Both the position numbers and the translations under genes were made by a program. Shown piece by piece: positions 7,134 to 14,703 of a stretch of 64,000 nucleotides of DNA; position 1 is the stretch's first letter; every line of letters begins with the position of its first letter. The notes beneath the pieces were generated by a model. It did not search any database and was not told the DNA's origin. It was given only the letters and a program-made list of their open reading frames with translations. Origin of the DNA: Bacteroidaceae bacterium (GTDB lineage Bacteria > Bacteroidota > Bacteroidia > Bacteroidales > Bacteroidaceae). The stretch spans positions 1 through 64,000 of the forward strand of contig JAKSLJ010000006.1 of the NCBI GenBank assembly GCA_024401275.1. The letters are read 5' to 3'.

Positions 7134-7886
7134 ATGACTAAATACAGCAAATTCAATATCATCTATCACATGCAGAAATGGCTTGACAGCGTGCCAGGTC
7201 AGACTTTCCTGAACTATGCCTATAGCTGGGGTGCTGCAGTCGTAATCCTCGGTGCATTGTTCAAACTTACTCACCAGGAAGGAGCAAACCTTATGCTCTA
7301 TATCGGTATGGGAACCGAGGTTATCGTGTTCTTCCTTTCTGGTTTCGACCGACCATTTGACAAGACTGAGATAGGAAAAGACCTTCCTATCCATGTTAAT
7401 GATGACGAGGAACCTCTTTTTGAACAGCCTCAGGATGATGGTGTGCATATTACAGAATATGTACCTATTGATATACAGAATGCTGATGATAATACCTCGG
7501 AAGTCGGAAGTGGAGCAATTTCTGCCCTTGCAGGTGATGGTGCGCAGACACCTGTTGCAGCTCAACCTTCAGCAAACAATCCAGCCCTTGGCGCCGAAGT
7601 GGCTGAGGCTACAGGCAACTATATTGAGCAGCTTCAGCACCTTACAGAAGTTCTTGCACAGGTTTCTGACCAAAGCCAGCGACTCACTCGCGACTCTGAG
7701 GAAATGGAAACTCTCAATCGTACGCTCACAGGTATTTCACGAGTTTACGAGATGCAGCTTAAGAGTGCTTCTGCTCAAATCAGCACTATCGACGAGATTA
7801 ATGAGCAGACAAAGCATCTTTCAGAGCAGATTCAAGAGCTCAACAAGATTTATGCTCGTATGATTGAAGCAATGAACAGCAAATAA
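7134..7886 (+). CDS. gldL: T9SS inner-membrane motor protein GldL
   Basis: 250 residues from the ATG at 7134; the reading frame could open at a TTG at 7119, but the family start MTKYSKF fits the ATG. Two membrane helices lie near residues 25-45 (YSWGAAVVILGALFKL) and 50-68 (LMLYIGMGTEVIVFFLSGF), the latter carrying the conserved glutamate used in proton-driven rotation. A low-complexity linker and a C-terminal coiled-coil region (EEMETLNRTLTGISRVYEM) follow. GldL pairs with GldM to power T9SS. It starts 82 bp after gldK and ends 6 bp before gldM. Confidence 0.95.
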   Translation: MTKYSKFNIIYHMQKWLDSVPGQTFLNYAYSWGAAVVILGALFKLTHQEGANLMLYIGMGTEVIVFFLSGFDRPFDKTEIGKDLPIHVNDDEEPLFEQPQDDGVHITEYVPIDIQNADDNTSEVGSGAISALAGDGAQTPVAAQPSANNPALGAEVAEATGNYIEQLQHLTEVLAQVSDQSQRLTRDSEEMETLNRTLTGISRVYEMQLKSASAQISTIDEINEQTKHLSEQIQELNKIYARMIEAMNSK

Positions 7887-7892
7887 AAAAAG

Positions 7893-9233
7893 ATGGCAAT
7901 AAAGAAAAGACCTGTATCTCCACGCCAAAAGATGATAAACCTTATGTACGTCGTCTTGATGGCTATGCTGGCACTCAATGTTTCAAATGAGGTGCTGGAC
8001 GGCTTCACATTGGTGCAGGAGAGTTTACAGCGTACAACGGAGAATGCTTCCAGACAGAATCTGGAATCGTTCAATACATTCATTGACCTGATGGCTCAGG
8101 ACTCAGCTGGTGTAAGACCATGGTACGACAAGGCTGCGCGTGTGAAGATAGAGGCTGACTCTCTCTACAATTTGGCAGAGGAACTGAAAATCGCAATTGT
8201 GAAGCAAGCTGATGGTCCTAATGGTGATTTGAATAATATTATAGGAAAGGACGACCTTGAGTCGGCTGCTCGCGTCATGCTTGCTGACGGTGTGGGACGA
8301 GGCAAGGAATTGGAGGCTGCTATCAGTAAGTTCCGCTCACTCATGCTTGAACTTGTTAAGAACGATAAGCAGAAGAAGGAATTTGTTGAGAAGGCTATCC
8401 AGATGGATATCAACAGATCTTTTGAGAGCATGCCTGTTGCGGCAGCTATCACTCTTCTTTCAAAGCTTCAGAGCGATGTCCGCTATGCAGAAGGTGAAAC
8501 ATTCCACGACTTCATAGCTCGCTATAAGCATAACGAAGAGCCTTACTTCAAGCCAGAGCCACCAATGCCAGGACTTATCATTGCGCAGCCTAAGATTTCA
8601 AATGCTCCGGTCAACAGGAATATTTCCATGGTTCCTAACGAACCTGCTCATTCCGCTACGACTGCCAATAAGATGATGAATGTCCTCTATGCTGGCTATG
8701 ACAACCCACTGAGCTTCACTGTCTCTGGCGTTCCTCAGTCAAGTGTTTCCGTTACAATGGAAGGCGGTTCTGTTACATCCAACGGAGATGGCACATACAT
8801 TGCACGACCTACTGCAGCCGGAACTCCTGCTATCTTCACGGTAACTGCTAATGGTCAGGAAATCGGAAAGTACGAATACAAGGTTCGCCCGCTTCCACCT
8901 CCATCGCCATACATCGCTATGGGTGTTGACAGGTACAAGGGCGGTCGCATATCCAAGTCTGCTATCATGAATGCAGCCGGAATAGGTGCTGCAATTGACG
9001 ATGGACTTCTCGACATAGAGTTCCGTGTGAACAGCTTCTCTTGCGAGTTCCTTGGCGAGATGAACACAGTTGTTCCGATTGCTTCAAACGGTGCATCTTT
9101 CTCAGATCAGCAGAAGCGACAAATCAGACAGCTTTCTCCTGGACAGCGTTTCTTGATAAAGAACGTGAATGCAACAGGACCTGACGGAATAACAAGAACA
9201 CTTACCACTTCAATGGAAGTTCGTATAAAGTAA
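7893..9233 (+). CDS. gldM: T9SS motor shaft protein GldM
   Basis: 446 residues. One N-terminal membrane helix follows the family opening SPRQKMINLMYVVLMAMLALNV; a long periplasmic part follows, with helical D1 and then beta-rich domains to the C-terminus (VRPLPPPSPYIAMGVD region near residue 330). GldM spans the periplasm to touch the GldK/GldN ring. At 446 residues it is somewhat shorter than the roughly 510 residues I associate with the family, so a periplasmic segment may be trimmed. A short hairpin separates it from gldN. Confidence 0.95.
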   Translation: MAIKKRPVSPRQKMINLMYVVLMAMLALNVSNEVLDGFTLVQESLQRTTENASRQNLESFNTFIDLMAQDSAGVRPWYDKAARVKIEADSLYNLAEELKIAIVKQADGPNGDLNNIIGKDDLESAARVMLADGVGRGKELEAAISKFRSLMLELVKNDKQKKEFVEKAIQMDINRSFESMPVAAAITLLSKLQSDVRYAEGETFHDFIARYKHNEEPYFKPEPPMPGLIIAQPKISNAPVNRNISMVPNEPAHSATTANKMMNVLYAGYDNPLSFTVSGVPQSSVSVTMEGGSVTSNGDGTYIARPTAAGTPAIFTVTANGQEIGKYEYKVRPLPPPSPYIAMGVDRYKGGRISKSAIMNAAGIGAAIDDGLLDIEFRVNSFSCEFLGEMNTVVPIASNGASFSDQQKRQIRQLSPGQRFLIKNVNATGPDGITRTLTTSMEVRIK

Positions 9234-9240
9234 AAAATGT

Positions 9241-9257
9241 TCGCGCATCGTGCGCGA
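9241..9257 (+). other. Intercistronic hairpin between gldM and gldN
   Basis: TCGCGCA, loop TCG, TGCGCGA: a perfect 7-bp stem placed 8 bp after the gldM stop and 23 bp before the gldN ATG. No T-run follows, so it is not a terminator. It could protect upstream mRNA or tune the gldM:gldN ratio (inference). Confidence 0.6.
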
Positions 9258-9279
9258 GGCTAATGGCAAAATAAGAACA

Positions 9280-10326
9280 ATGAAGAAACTGCTATTTATA
9301 GTATTTGCAATGTTGCCACTCGTGGTGATAGCTCAACCGCAAACGCGTCGTACACAGCAGGCAGCTCAAAAGAAGACTTCTGCCGCTAACAATATGACCA
9401 ATCGCGCCAAGATTTCATTCCCAAGTGCGCAGACAATGGACGAGGATGTTGTATGGAGACGCGATGTCTATCGCGAACTGAACCTTGCTGATGATGCTAA
9501 TGCTGGACTTTACTATCCTGTTACAGCACAAGGTTCGCAGATGAATCTCTTTACTTACATCTTCAAGTTGATGTTGTCTGGTCAGGTGAAGTGCTATGAG
9601 TATAAGCTCGATGGCAATGAGAATTTCACGGATTCTGCTCGTATCAAGCCAATGCGCTTCTTGAAGGATTATGACATCTATTATGAGAAAGATGCCAACG
9701 GACGCGTCCGTATAGAGAATGCCGACATTCCTTCTGCCCGCGTTAAGAAATACTATATAAAGGAATCTTCCTTCTACGACCAGAAGTCAGCTACTTTCCA
9801 TACTCAGGTACTCGCACTCTGTCCTATCCTTGAGAAGGAAGATGATGACGATTGGGGTGAGGCAACAACACTTAGTTATCCGCTTTTCTGGGTTAAGTAT
9901 GAAGAACTTGCTCCATTCCTTTCAAAGCAGACCGTTATGACTAGCAACCTGAACAATGCTGCCATAATGAGCATGGACGATTTCTTTACAAAGAATGTCT
10001 ATAAAGGCAATATCTATAAGACAGTCAACATGCAGGGCAAGAAGATTAGTGAGTACTGCAAGACCAATGAGGAAATCAAGAAAGAGCAGGAACGCATAGA
10101 GCAAGAAATCGCTGCTTTTGAGAAGACAGTCTTCGGAGATCCTGCTAAGAAAGACTCGCTTGATTCCATTGCAAAGGTTAATCCTAAGGACAAGAAAGCA
10201 AAGAAGGAAGCTCGCGCAAACAAGCGTGACTCTTCTTCTAGTTCTGAAAAGAAGCAGAAGACCGTTAAACCAAAGACCTCAAGCTCTTCTGGTGCAGCTG
10301 TAACAGTACGCCGTCAGAGGCATTAA
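9280..10326 (+). CDS. gldN: T9SS ring protein GldN
   Basis: 348 residues from the ATG at 9280, which begins the signal peptide MKKLLFIVFAMLPLVVIAQ; an in-frame upstream start at 9250 lacks support. The central part has the family features VVWRRDVYRELNL, then NAGLYYP and FTYIFKLMLSG. The last 70 or so residues are rich in Lys, Ser and Gln (KKDSLDSIAKVNPKDKKAKK onward), a variable tail. GldN (PorN) is periplasmic and binds GldK. It is followed 12 bp later by a PorT-like barrel gene. Confidence 0.94.
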   Translation: MKKLLFIVFAMLPLVVIAQPQTRRTQQAAQKKTSAANNMTNRAKISFPSAQTMDEDVVWRRDVYRELNLADDANAGLYYPVTAQGSQMNLFTYIFKLMLSGQVKCYEYKLDGNENFTDSARIKPMRFLKDYDIYYEKDANGRVRIENADIPSARVKKYYIKESSFYDQKSATFHTQVLALCPILEKEDDDDWGEATTLSYPLFWVKYEELAPFLSKQTVMTSNLNNAAIMSMDDFFTKNVYKGNIYKTVNMQGKKISEYCKTNEEIKKEQERIEQEIAAFEKTVFGDPAKKDSLDSIAKVNPKDKKAKKEARANKRDSSSSSEKKQKTVKPKTSSSSGAAVTVRRQRH

Positions 10327-10338
10327 GATACCAAACGT

Positions 10339-10989
10339 ATGAAAAAGATATTAGCAATTGTTTCATTGATCTCTCTCTCTCTTGCGGCGTCTGCGCAGGT
10401 AAGGCTTGGTTTAAAAGCCGGCTTTGACGTGTCCAAGATGAGTGTTGACTCTGAGGTCTTCAAGGCTGACAACAGAGTGGGTTTCTTCATCGGTCCTATG
10501 ATAAGAGGAAATGTCTGCGCCTTGGGCATTGCTCATTTAGGCTTTGATGCTTCGGCAGTGTATGAGCAACGTAACGCAAAGCTTGCGATTGCTTCAAGCC
10601 ATGTATCTTCGTCAGCCACTTCTCCCAACATTACGCGCAAGTCCATCTCCATTCCTATCAATGCCCGTCTTGGTTTGGGCTATGGCGAAACTGTTGAGGC
10701 GTTCCTGAAGGCTGGTCCGCAGGTAAGTTTCAATATGGGTAGCGATAAGATAGAGTGGAACTATGCTGGTGAGAAATTCTCGGCAGCACTTAAGGATACT
10801 GAATATTCAGTGAATATCGGTGCCGGAATTACTCTTCTTGGAAAAGTGGAGGTTGCTGCCAACTACAACATCGTGATGGGTAATTCCGTAAAGGACTTCA
10901 ACCAGGAGAATTACGACAATAAGGTGAAGAACTCCTGGAAAGACCTCAAGAACAATGCATGGCAGATTTCTGCCACATGGTTCTTCTAA
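10339..10989 (+). CDS. PorT-like outer-membrane beta-barrel protein
   Basis: 216 residues with a clear signal peptide (MKKILAIVSLISLSLAASAQ). The mature protein opens VRLGLKAGFDVSKM and continues with strands such as RVGFFIGPMIRG, NARLGLGYG and KVEVAANYNIVMG, ending in WQISATWFF; an aromatic C-terminus is usual for outer-membrane barrels. This fits the PorT-type beta-barrel family. It follows gldN by 12 bp and precedes a strong terminator, so it closes the T9SS operon; a role in secretion is inferred from position only. Confidence 0.8.
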   Translation: MKKILAIVSLISLSLAASAQVRLGLKAGFDVSKMSVDSEVFKADNRVGFFIGPMIRGNVCALGIAHLGFDASAVYEQRNAKLAIASSHVSSSATSPNITRKSISIPINARLGLGYGETVEAFLKAGPQVSFNMGSDKIEWNYAGEKFSAALKDTEYSVNIGAGITLLGKVEVAANYNIVMGNSVKDFNQENYDNKVKNSWKDLKNNAWQISATWFF

Positions 10990-11014
10990 GAAGAGAAAAC
11001 AATAAATAAAAAGT

Positions 11015-11078
11015 GAAAAGTGAAAAATGCCAACGCGCAGTTCTTTTAGACGCAGCATTTTTCACTTTTCATTTTTTT
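11015..11078 (+). terminator. Bidirectional terminator (T9SS operon / corA)
   Basis: A perfect 16-bp stem, 11015-11030 with 11055-11070 (GAAAAGTGAAAAATGC arm), followed on the plus strand by eight T and on the minus strand by a T-rich tract (complement of 11001-11011). It ends both the convergent T9SS operon and corA. Confidence 0.85.
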
Positions 11079-11108
11079 TACTGATATCTTTTATCTTTTC
11101 GCTTTAGA

Positions 11109-12062
11109 TTAAATCAATCTCTTTTGTTTGAATACCCAGATTGTTCCGAAAGAAACCACAAATGAGATTGCCAATGCTATCGGGAAGCCCCATACGGATT
11201 CTTCCATTCCGTTGACAAGGTTCATTCCAAAGAGAGAGGCTATGAATGTCGGGAGCATGAGGATGATGGAAACTGATGTCAGCGTACGCATCACGGTGTT
11301 CATGTTGTTGTTGATGATGCTCGAATATGTGTCCATCGTACTCTCAAGGATGTTTGAATAAATCTGCGTCGTTTCCTTTGCCTGCGACATCTCAATGGTG
11401 ACGTCCTCGATGAGGTCGGCATCAAGTTCGTCTATCTGCAACTTGAACTTCAACTTTGCAAGTAAGTTCTCGTTGCCACGGATGGAAGTGGCAAAGTATG
11501 TGAGAGAGTCCTGAAGGCGAGAGAGTCCGATGAGCGATGCGTTGTTGACATTCTTATCCAGATTGCGCTTTGCCTGGTCAATGAGAGTGCTTATCTGCTT
11601 CAATCGCTTCAGATACCAAACGGCACTGCTGAGGAAAATGCGGAAGGTCATATCCACAAAGTCGGTGAAGCCCAAGCCGCGCTTCTGCTGATAGCTTACA
11701 AAGTCAATGAGCATGTTTGTCTCGTGGAAACAAACCGTGATGGTTACATCGCGCTTGTGGATAATACCGAGTGGAATCGTAGTGTAAGGAGTTCGTGAGC
11801 GAACCTCGCGTACAAAAGGAATACGCAAGATTATGAGCATCCAACCGTCATCGTATTCGTAACGGGCACGCTCGTCGGTATCGGAAATGTCGGTAATAAA
11901 ATAATCAGGGATGTTGAACTTCTGCTCAACAAACTCACGATCCTCGTCTGTTGGACATGTCATTTGCATCCAGCAGTTAGGCTCCCATTCAGGGATGGCA
12001 CGCAAACCATCCTTGTAGTTCCAGAAAGTTCTCATAAGCTTTGTTTCTTTGAAGGAAAACAT
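11109..12062 (-). CDS. CorA-family magnesium/divalent cation transporter
   Basis: 317 residues. The family signature GMN (SLFGMNLV) follows the first C-terminal membrane helix (SIILMLPTFIASLFGMN), and a second helix (FPIALAISFVVSFGTIWVF) ends just before the basic tail QKRLI. The long N-terminal cytoplasmic domain includes a coiled-coil stretch around SLIDQAKRNLDK. CorA forms pentameric inner-membrane channels for Mg2+ or similar ions. The start at 12062 is kept; Met10 at 12035 (MRTFWNYKDG) is equally plausible. It is monocistronic, with its own promoter and terminator. Confidence 0.92.
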   Translation of the reverse strand: MFSFKETKLMRTFWNYKDGLRAIPEWEPNCWMQMTCPTDEDREFVEQKFNIPDYFITDISDTDERARYEYDDGWMLIILRIPFVREVRSRTPYTTIPLGIIHKRDVTITVCFHETNMLIDFVSYQQKRGLGFTDFVDMTFRIFLSSAVWYLKRLKQISTLIDQAKRNLDKNVNNASLIGLSRLQDSLTYFATSIRGNENLLAKLKFKLQIDELDADLIEDVTIEMSQAKETTQIYSNILESTMDTYSSIINNNMNTVMRTLTSVSIILMLPTFIASLFGMNLVNGMEESVWGFPIALAISFVVSFGTIWVFKQKRLI

Positions 12063-12175
12063 AATTACAACCGTGAAGCAAAGCCTGAGAATTTAGCTTT
12101 CAGCCTCACGCTTTAAACAGTAAAGTTTTCCGCGTAATAGTCGTCCATTTGAGTGTTAATATTAATAATTCGCTG

Positions 12176-12205
12176 CAAAATTAGCAATAAAATAGTAAAC
12201 TTCAA
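12176..12205 (-). promoter_or_regulatory. Promoter of corA
   Basis: The minus strand has -7 box TAATTTTG (complement of 12176-12183) and TTG (complement of 12203-12205), separated by 19 bp. This is a good Bacteroidetes sigma-ABfr-type promoter. Confidence 0.7.
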
Positions 12206-12234
12206 AACAAATGCTTAAGTTTTTTCGGAAAAGT

Positions 12235-12265
12235 TTGGAAAGTTCAATAAATAATCGTATTTTTG
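12235..12265 (+). promoter_or_regulatory. Promoter of the small 88-residue gene
   Basis: TTG at 12235-12237 and TATTTTTG at 12258-12265, separated by 20 bp. It is a near-ideal Bacteroidetes promoter, back to back with that of corA. Confidence 0.75.
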
Positions 12266-12320
12266 CCCAAAGATTTTCAAACTTTTGAAACTAATTCATT
12301 AACCTTAAACTAATATTTTT

Positions 12321-12587
12321 ATGGATTTAACTCAGATTCTCGGTCAGCTTAAAGGCCAGCTCGGTGATAAGGTAGATCTTTCACAAATCAAGTCACCATC
12401 AGATCTCGGTAAGTTATCAGAACTCCTTCAGGGAACTGAAATTCCTGCAGGTGCTCAAGACCTCATTTCAAAGTTCACAGGCGGCAGCCTTGGCGATCTT
12501 GATGGCGATGGCAAGCAGGAAAGTCTCAGTGAAGAGATTATTGGCAAGGCTCAGCAAGTGCTTGGTGGTCTTTTCGGTGGCAAGTAA
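12321..12587 (+). CDS. Small hypothetical protein with EF-hand-like loop
   Basis: 88 residues with no signal peptide or membrane helix. It is glycine- and leucine-rich, with a segment of Gln/Leu/Asp-spaced helices (TQILGQLKGQLGDKVDLSQ). Residues 59-67 read LDGDGKQES, an Asp-x-Asp-x-Asp/Gly-x-like loop as found in EF-hand or dockerin calcium sites, though only one copy is present. The C-terminus is AQQVLGGLFGGK. It has its own strong promoter and a long-stem terminator, so it is probably well expressed. I do not recognise a function. Confidence 0.75.
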   Translation: MDLTQILGQLKGQLGDKVDLSQIKSPSDLGKLSELLQGTEIPAGAQDLISKFTGGSLGDLDGDGKQESLSEEIIGKAQQVLGGLFGGK

Positions 12588-12609
12588 TAAACGGTTTTCG
12601 GACATAATA

Positions 12610-12655
12610 GAATGTAGGTCTTCATGATTGTCATGAGGACCTACATTCGTTTTTT
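12610..12655 (+). terminator. Intrinsic terminator of the 88-residue gene
   Basis: An 18-bp stem (12610-12627 with 12631-12648, one G-U pair) around a TTG loop, followed by GTTTTTT. It begins 22 bp after the stop codon. Confidence 0.92.
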
Positions 12656-12676
12656 GGGGGGCAGTATTCTCTTTCT

Positions 12677-12985
12677 TTAAGAGTTCCAAAGTGTCGGGTT
12701 CGACTGTGAAAAGTGATAGCATCTATAGTCCTCTTTATTTGTGTTTGAAATACAACAGATATATGACAACGCCTTTTTGTCAAGCGTACGGAGTTTCTTA
12801 CATATTTCCACTATTCGCTCTAGCCCATAATGATTTCTCGTTATGCGCCAATCTTCCAGTGTACCATACTCTAACACACGCTGAACGATTTGTGATGGGC
12901 AGGAATCCCACGTTACTTGTGAAATGTCCATGTCCCAAAACAAATGCTTGGAAAGGGATGTTATGTCATGTTGAATTGATTTCAT
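12677..12985 (-). CDS. DUF6922-like protein, possible orphan antitoxin
   Basis: About 103 residues from the ATG at 12985; the frame is open to 13060, but that start would run into the DUF805 gene. The pattern LSKHLFWDMD, then RVLEYGTLEDW, YGLERIVEI, LDKKALSYI and the tail F-SQSNPTLWNS is the one I associate with DUF6922-type proteins of Bacteroidetes, which often precede a nucleotidyltransferase (AbiEii-like) toxin gene. No such partner follows here; the gene faces the terminator at 12610-12655. Family recall, not a search. Confidence 0.65.
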   Translation of the reverse strand: MKSIQHDITSLSKHLFWDMDISQVTWDSCPSQIVQRVLEYGTLEDWRITRNHYGLERIVEICKKLRTLDKKALSYICCISNTNKEDYRCYHFSQSNPTLWNS

Positions 12986-13019
12986 GTGGCATAATGCTAT
13001 AATTGACAATAGAGATGAA

Positions 13020-13388
13020 TTATTCTGGTACAGGACCGTATTCGTTTTCTGCGGGGTCACTTCGTTTGCAGTTTAGAAAAAATACATAAAGAAGCCAAAC
13101 AGAACCTATATAAGGTATAACACAGAGCAGAAGATTCCAACCACTATGATCAGTATCATGCAGTCTGCGTATTGTTACTGCCAAATATGGTATTATGGAT
13201 GCTGTCCAAGCAAGAGCTGCAATGATGCCAATGATGAGCATGGGTTTACCAGAACCTATCATAATTAACGAAAATAACATGAGAAGTAAATAATAAAGAT
13301 AGAACCACCAATATTCTGATCTTGTTGCTCTTCCGGTAAAATCTGCATACTTAGAAAAGCAGGTTTTAATTGATTTTGTAAATGTCAT
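13020..13388 (-). CDS. DUF805 family inner-membrane protein
   Basis: 122 residues. The N-terminal block FTKSIKTCFSKYADFTGRATRSEYWWF is typical of DUF805 (compare YhaH-type proteins), followed by three or four membrane helices (LYYLLLMLFSLIMIGS, LIIGIIAALAWTASIIPYLAV, WNLLLCVIPYIGSVWLLYVFF). The RRLHDTDHSGWN motif between the last helices is a family signature. The function is unknown. It lies upstream of the DUF6922-like gene on the same strand, 34 bp away, and downstream of the Panacea operon. Confidence 0.88.
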   Translation of the reverse strand: MTFTKSIKTCFSKYADFTGRATRSEYWWFYLYYLLLMLFSLIMIGSGKPMLIIGIIAALAWTASIIPYLAVTIRRLHDTDHSGWNLLLCVIPYIGSVWLLYVFFLNCKRSDPAENEYGPVPE

Positions 13389-13498
13389 ATTTCTAAAGAT
13401 GATTTGTTAGGAATTCAAACAATTTAAACAAAAGAGAATATCTTCGTTTTTGATTCAATGTGTTTTTGTCTATGAAATATTAATGTTCTTCGTTCTAG

Positions 13499-13672
13499 TC
13501 ATGTAAGACCGGTACGAATGCGTTCTTCACGAAGCGTTTGAGCAACACAGAATTCTTGTGTCTCTGCATCAAATTGGTCACGCTTTGGTGTTCCTTTTGG
13601 TCCATATTCAACCTCAATGAGTTCATCAAGTGTTGTGCAATTCATCATCGCTTCTTTTTTATCTGTTGCCAT
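13499..13672 (-). CDS. Truncated HigA-like antitoxin fragment
   Basis: 57 residues from the ATG at 13672 (an upstream start at 13708 overlaps the preceding gene). The sequence TLDELIEVEYGPKGTPKRDQFDAE, then LREERIRTGLT, looks like the N-terminal segment that precedes the helix-turn-helix of XRE/HigA-type antitoxins. It stops with TGA exactly where the HTH (LT-x-EQL) should begin, and the codons beyond do not read as an HTH. It is therefore either a decayed antitoxin or a small co-factor. It is third in the Panacea operon, 13 bp after the candidate toxin gene. Confidence 0.55.
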   Translation of the reverse strand: MATDKKEAMMNCTTLDELIEVEYGPKGTPKRDQFDAETQEFCVAQTLREERIRTGLT

Positions 13673-13685
13673 AAATCGTTGTAAT

Positions 13686-14081
13686 CTAATGCCTATACAC
13701 ATCACCAAACTCTGCTTCTATGAATACAACTTGCAAGGTATCTTTCTCACGGTAGCCGAGAAATGGGTGGTTATCTCCTGTGGCACGGAGAACGAGTAGC
13801 TTCTGGATTTCGTTTGGAATGCCGATTATCTGTGGCTTGATGGCTGAGATGGGTAAAGTCTCTGTTCCCAAACCATGACGAGGAGCAGAATAGATAGCTT
13901 GCCAAGTCATGGAAGAGAACTTTTGCAGATGAAGAAGGAAATCTTTAAAGAAACGAACATCCTTTGTGTCTGTCCACGATACATTATGAAGGTGCTCAAA
14001 TCCAAAAGTGACCTTTGGCGGTTCTTCAACTCTCTGGCGAGAGATGGTTAGTGTCTTGGGAGTATTCTTTATTGTCGCCAT
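13686..14081 (-). CDS. Candidate Panacea-paired toxin, unknown family
   Basis: 131 residues, no signal or membrane helix. Visible blocks are VTFGFEHLHNVSWTD, then FFKDFLLHLQKFSSMTWQAI, then RHGLGTETLP and a beta-rich C-terminus LGYREKDTLQVVFIEAEFGD ending in VYRH. The end loosely recalls small RelE-like ribonuclease toxins (strand, basic residue, aromatic/His tail), but I cannot assign it. It starts 3 bp after the Panacea gene stop, the tight coupling expected of a toxin-antitoxin pair, where Panacea antitoxins neutralise many unrelated toxins. The toxin role is inferred from position. Confidence 0.6.
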   Translation of the reverse strand: MATIKNTPKTLTISRQRVEEPPKVTFGFEHLHNVSWTDTKDVRFFKDFLLHLQKFSSMTWQAIYSAPRHGLGTETLPISAIKPQIIGIPNEIQKLLVLRATGDNHPFLGYREKDTLQVVFIEAEFGDVYRH

Positions 14082-14084
14082 GGC

Positions 14085-14519
14085 CTACACCAATCTTTGT
14101 TGAAAGAATACTCGCATAGCCTCTTGAGGAATAACACCTTGCTTTGGAGTGTCTATCCATGGGCTTTCGCTATGAGTCTGTGTTACCAATCCTGCGGCAG
14201 AGAACTGGTTGTACACCTCAAACACTTCGTTGAAAAGGTTTTCTTCCTTCTCAGTTTCAAGTGCTATAGGATCACCCTTTGGCTCAATCCCCGCACGACC
14301 GTATGACTTGTAAAGCTCATAAACCTCTGGCACAACAGGACCATACTGCCATGCCACGATGTCCTCATTGAAAAGAGGTGTACCGAAGTATGCCAAATGA
14401 AAACCTTGCTGGTAATACAGCAGTTTCTGAAGCTTCATGTTAGAGAGCAATTCACTACTCTCGTCCATCCAAGCCCTATGAAGAAGCTTGTTGGCAATGT
14501 CTTTTACTGCTAATGCCAT
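14085..14519 (-). CDS. Panacea (SocA/DUF4065) domain antitoxin
   Basis: 144 residues. The family signature is clear: DIANKLLHRAW, then SNMKLQKLLYYQQGFHLAYFG, then PLFNEDIVAWQYGPVVPEVY. The Panacea domain (also called SocA, GepA or DUF4065) is a known antitoxin domain that can block many kinds of toxin when encoded beside them, hence a PanA-like role. It is first in an operon with the unassigned 131-residue gene and a HigA-like fragment, and has a strong promoter 50-80 bp upstream. The HSESPWIDTPKQG segment near residue 116 is also typical. Confidence 0.92.
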   Translation of the reverse strand: MALAVKDIANKLLHRAWMDESSELLSNMKLQKLLYYQQGFHLAYFGTPLFNEDIVAWQYGPVVPEVYELYKSYGRAGIEPKGDPIALETEKEENLFNEVFEVYNQFSAAGLVTQTHSESPWIDTPKQGVIPQEAMRVFFQQRLV

Positions 14520-14572
14520 AGTGCAATTTGTTTAGAGAGTTAATAATAGAAAGGGAGTGTATCTTTTGCGTG

Positions 14573-14603
14573 CAAAGTTACGGCTTTCTTTTCAAATAAC
14601 CAA
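14573..14603 (-). promoter_or_regulatory. Promoter of the Panacea operon
   Basis: The minus strand has TTG (complement of 14601-14603), a 20-bp spacer and TAACTTTG (complement of 14573-14580). A consensus Bacteroidetes promoter. Confidence 0.75.
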
Positions 14604-14671
14604 CATGTTTGTGGAATTATTTTACTTGTAGATGAAAAAAGCAGAACAATACACGCTCAAAATCACTTAAA

Positions 14672-14703
14672 CATCCCACCCTTCGGGAGGGCTTGGGTGG
14701 GCT
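14672..14703. repeat. C-rich palindromic element
   Basis: CCCACCC (14675-14681) pairs with GGGTGGG (14695-14701) around CCCTTCGGGAGGG-like inner pairing. It lies immediately after the S9 peptidase stop and may also end its transcript. Confidence 0.7.

Noticed and set aside
12691..13002. A 103-residue plus-strand coding region
   Set aside because: It is antisense to the DUF6922-like gene, which has the better conserved pattern.
13400..13507. A frameshifted HTH continuing the HigA-like fragment
   Set aside because: Reading through the TGA or in the other two frames downstream gave no LT-x-EQL-type helix-turn-helix pattern.
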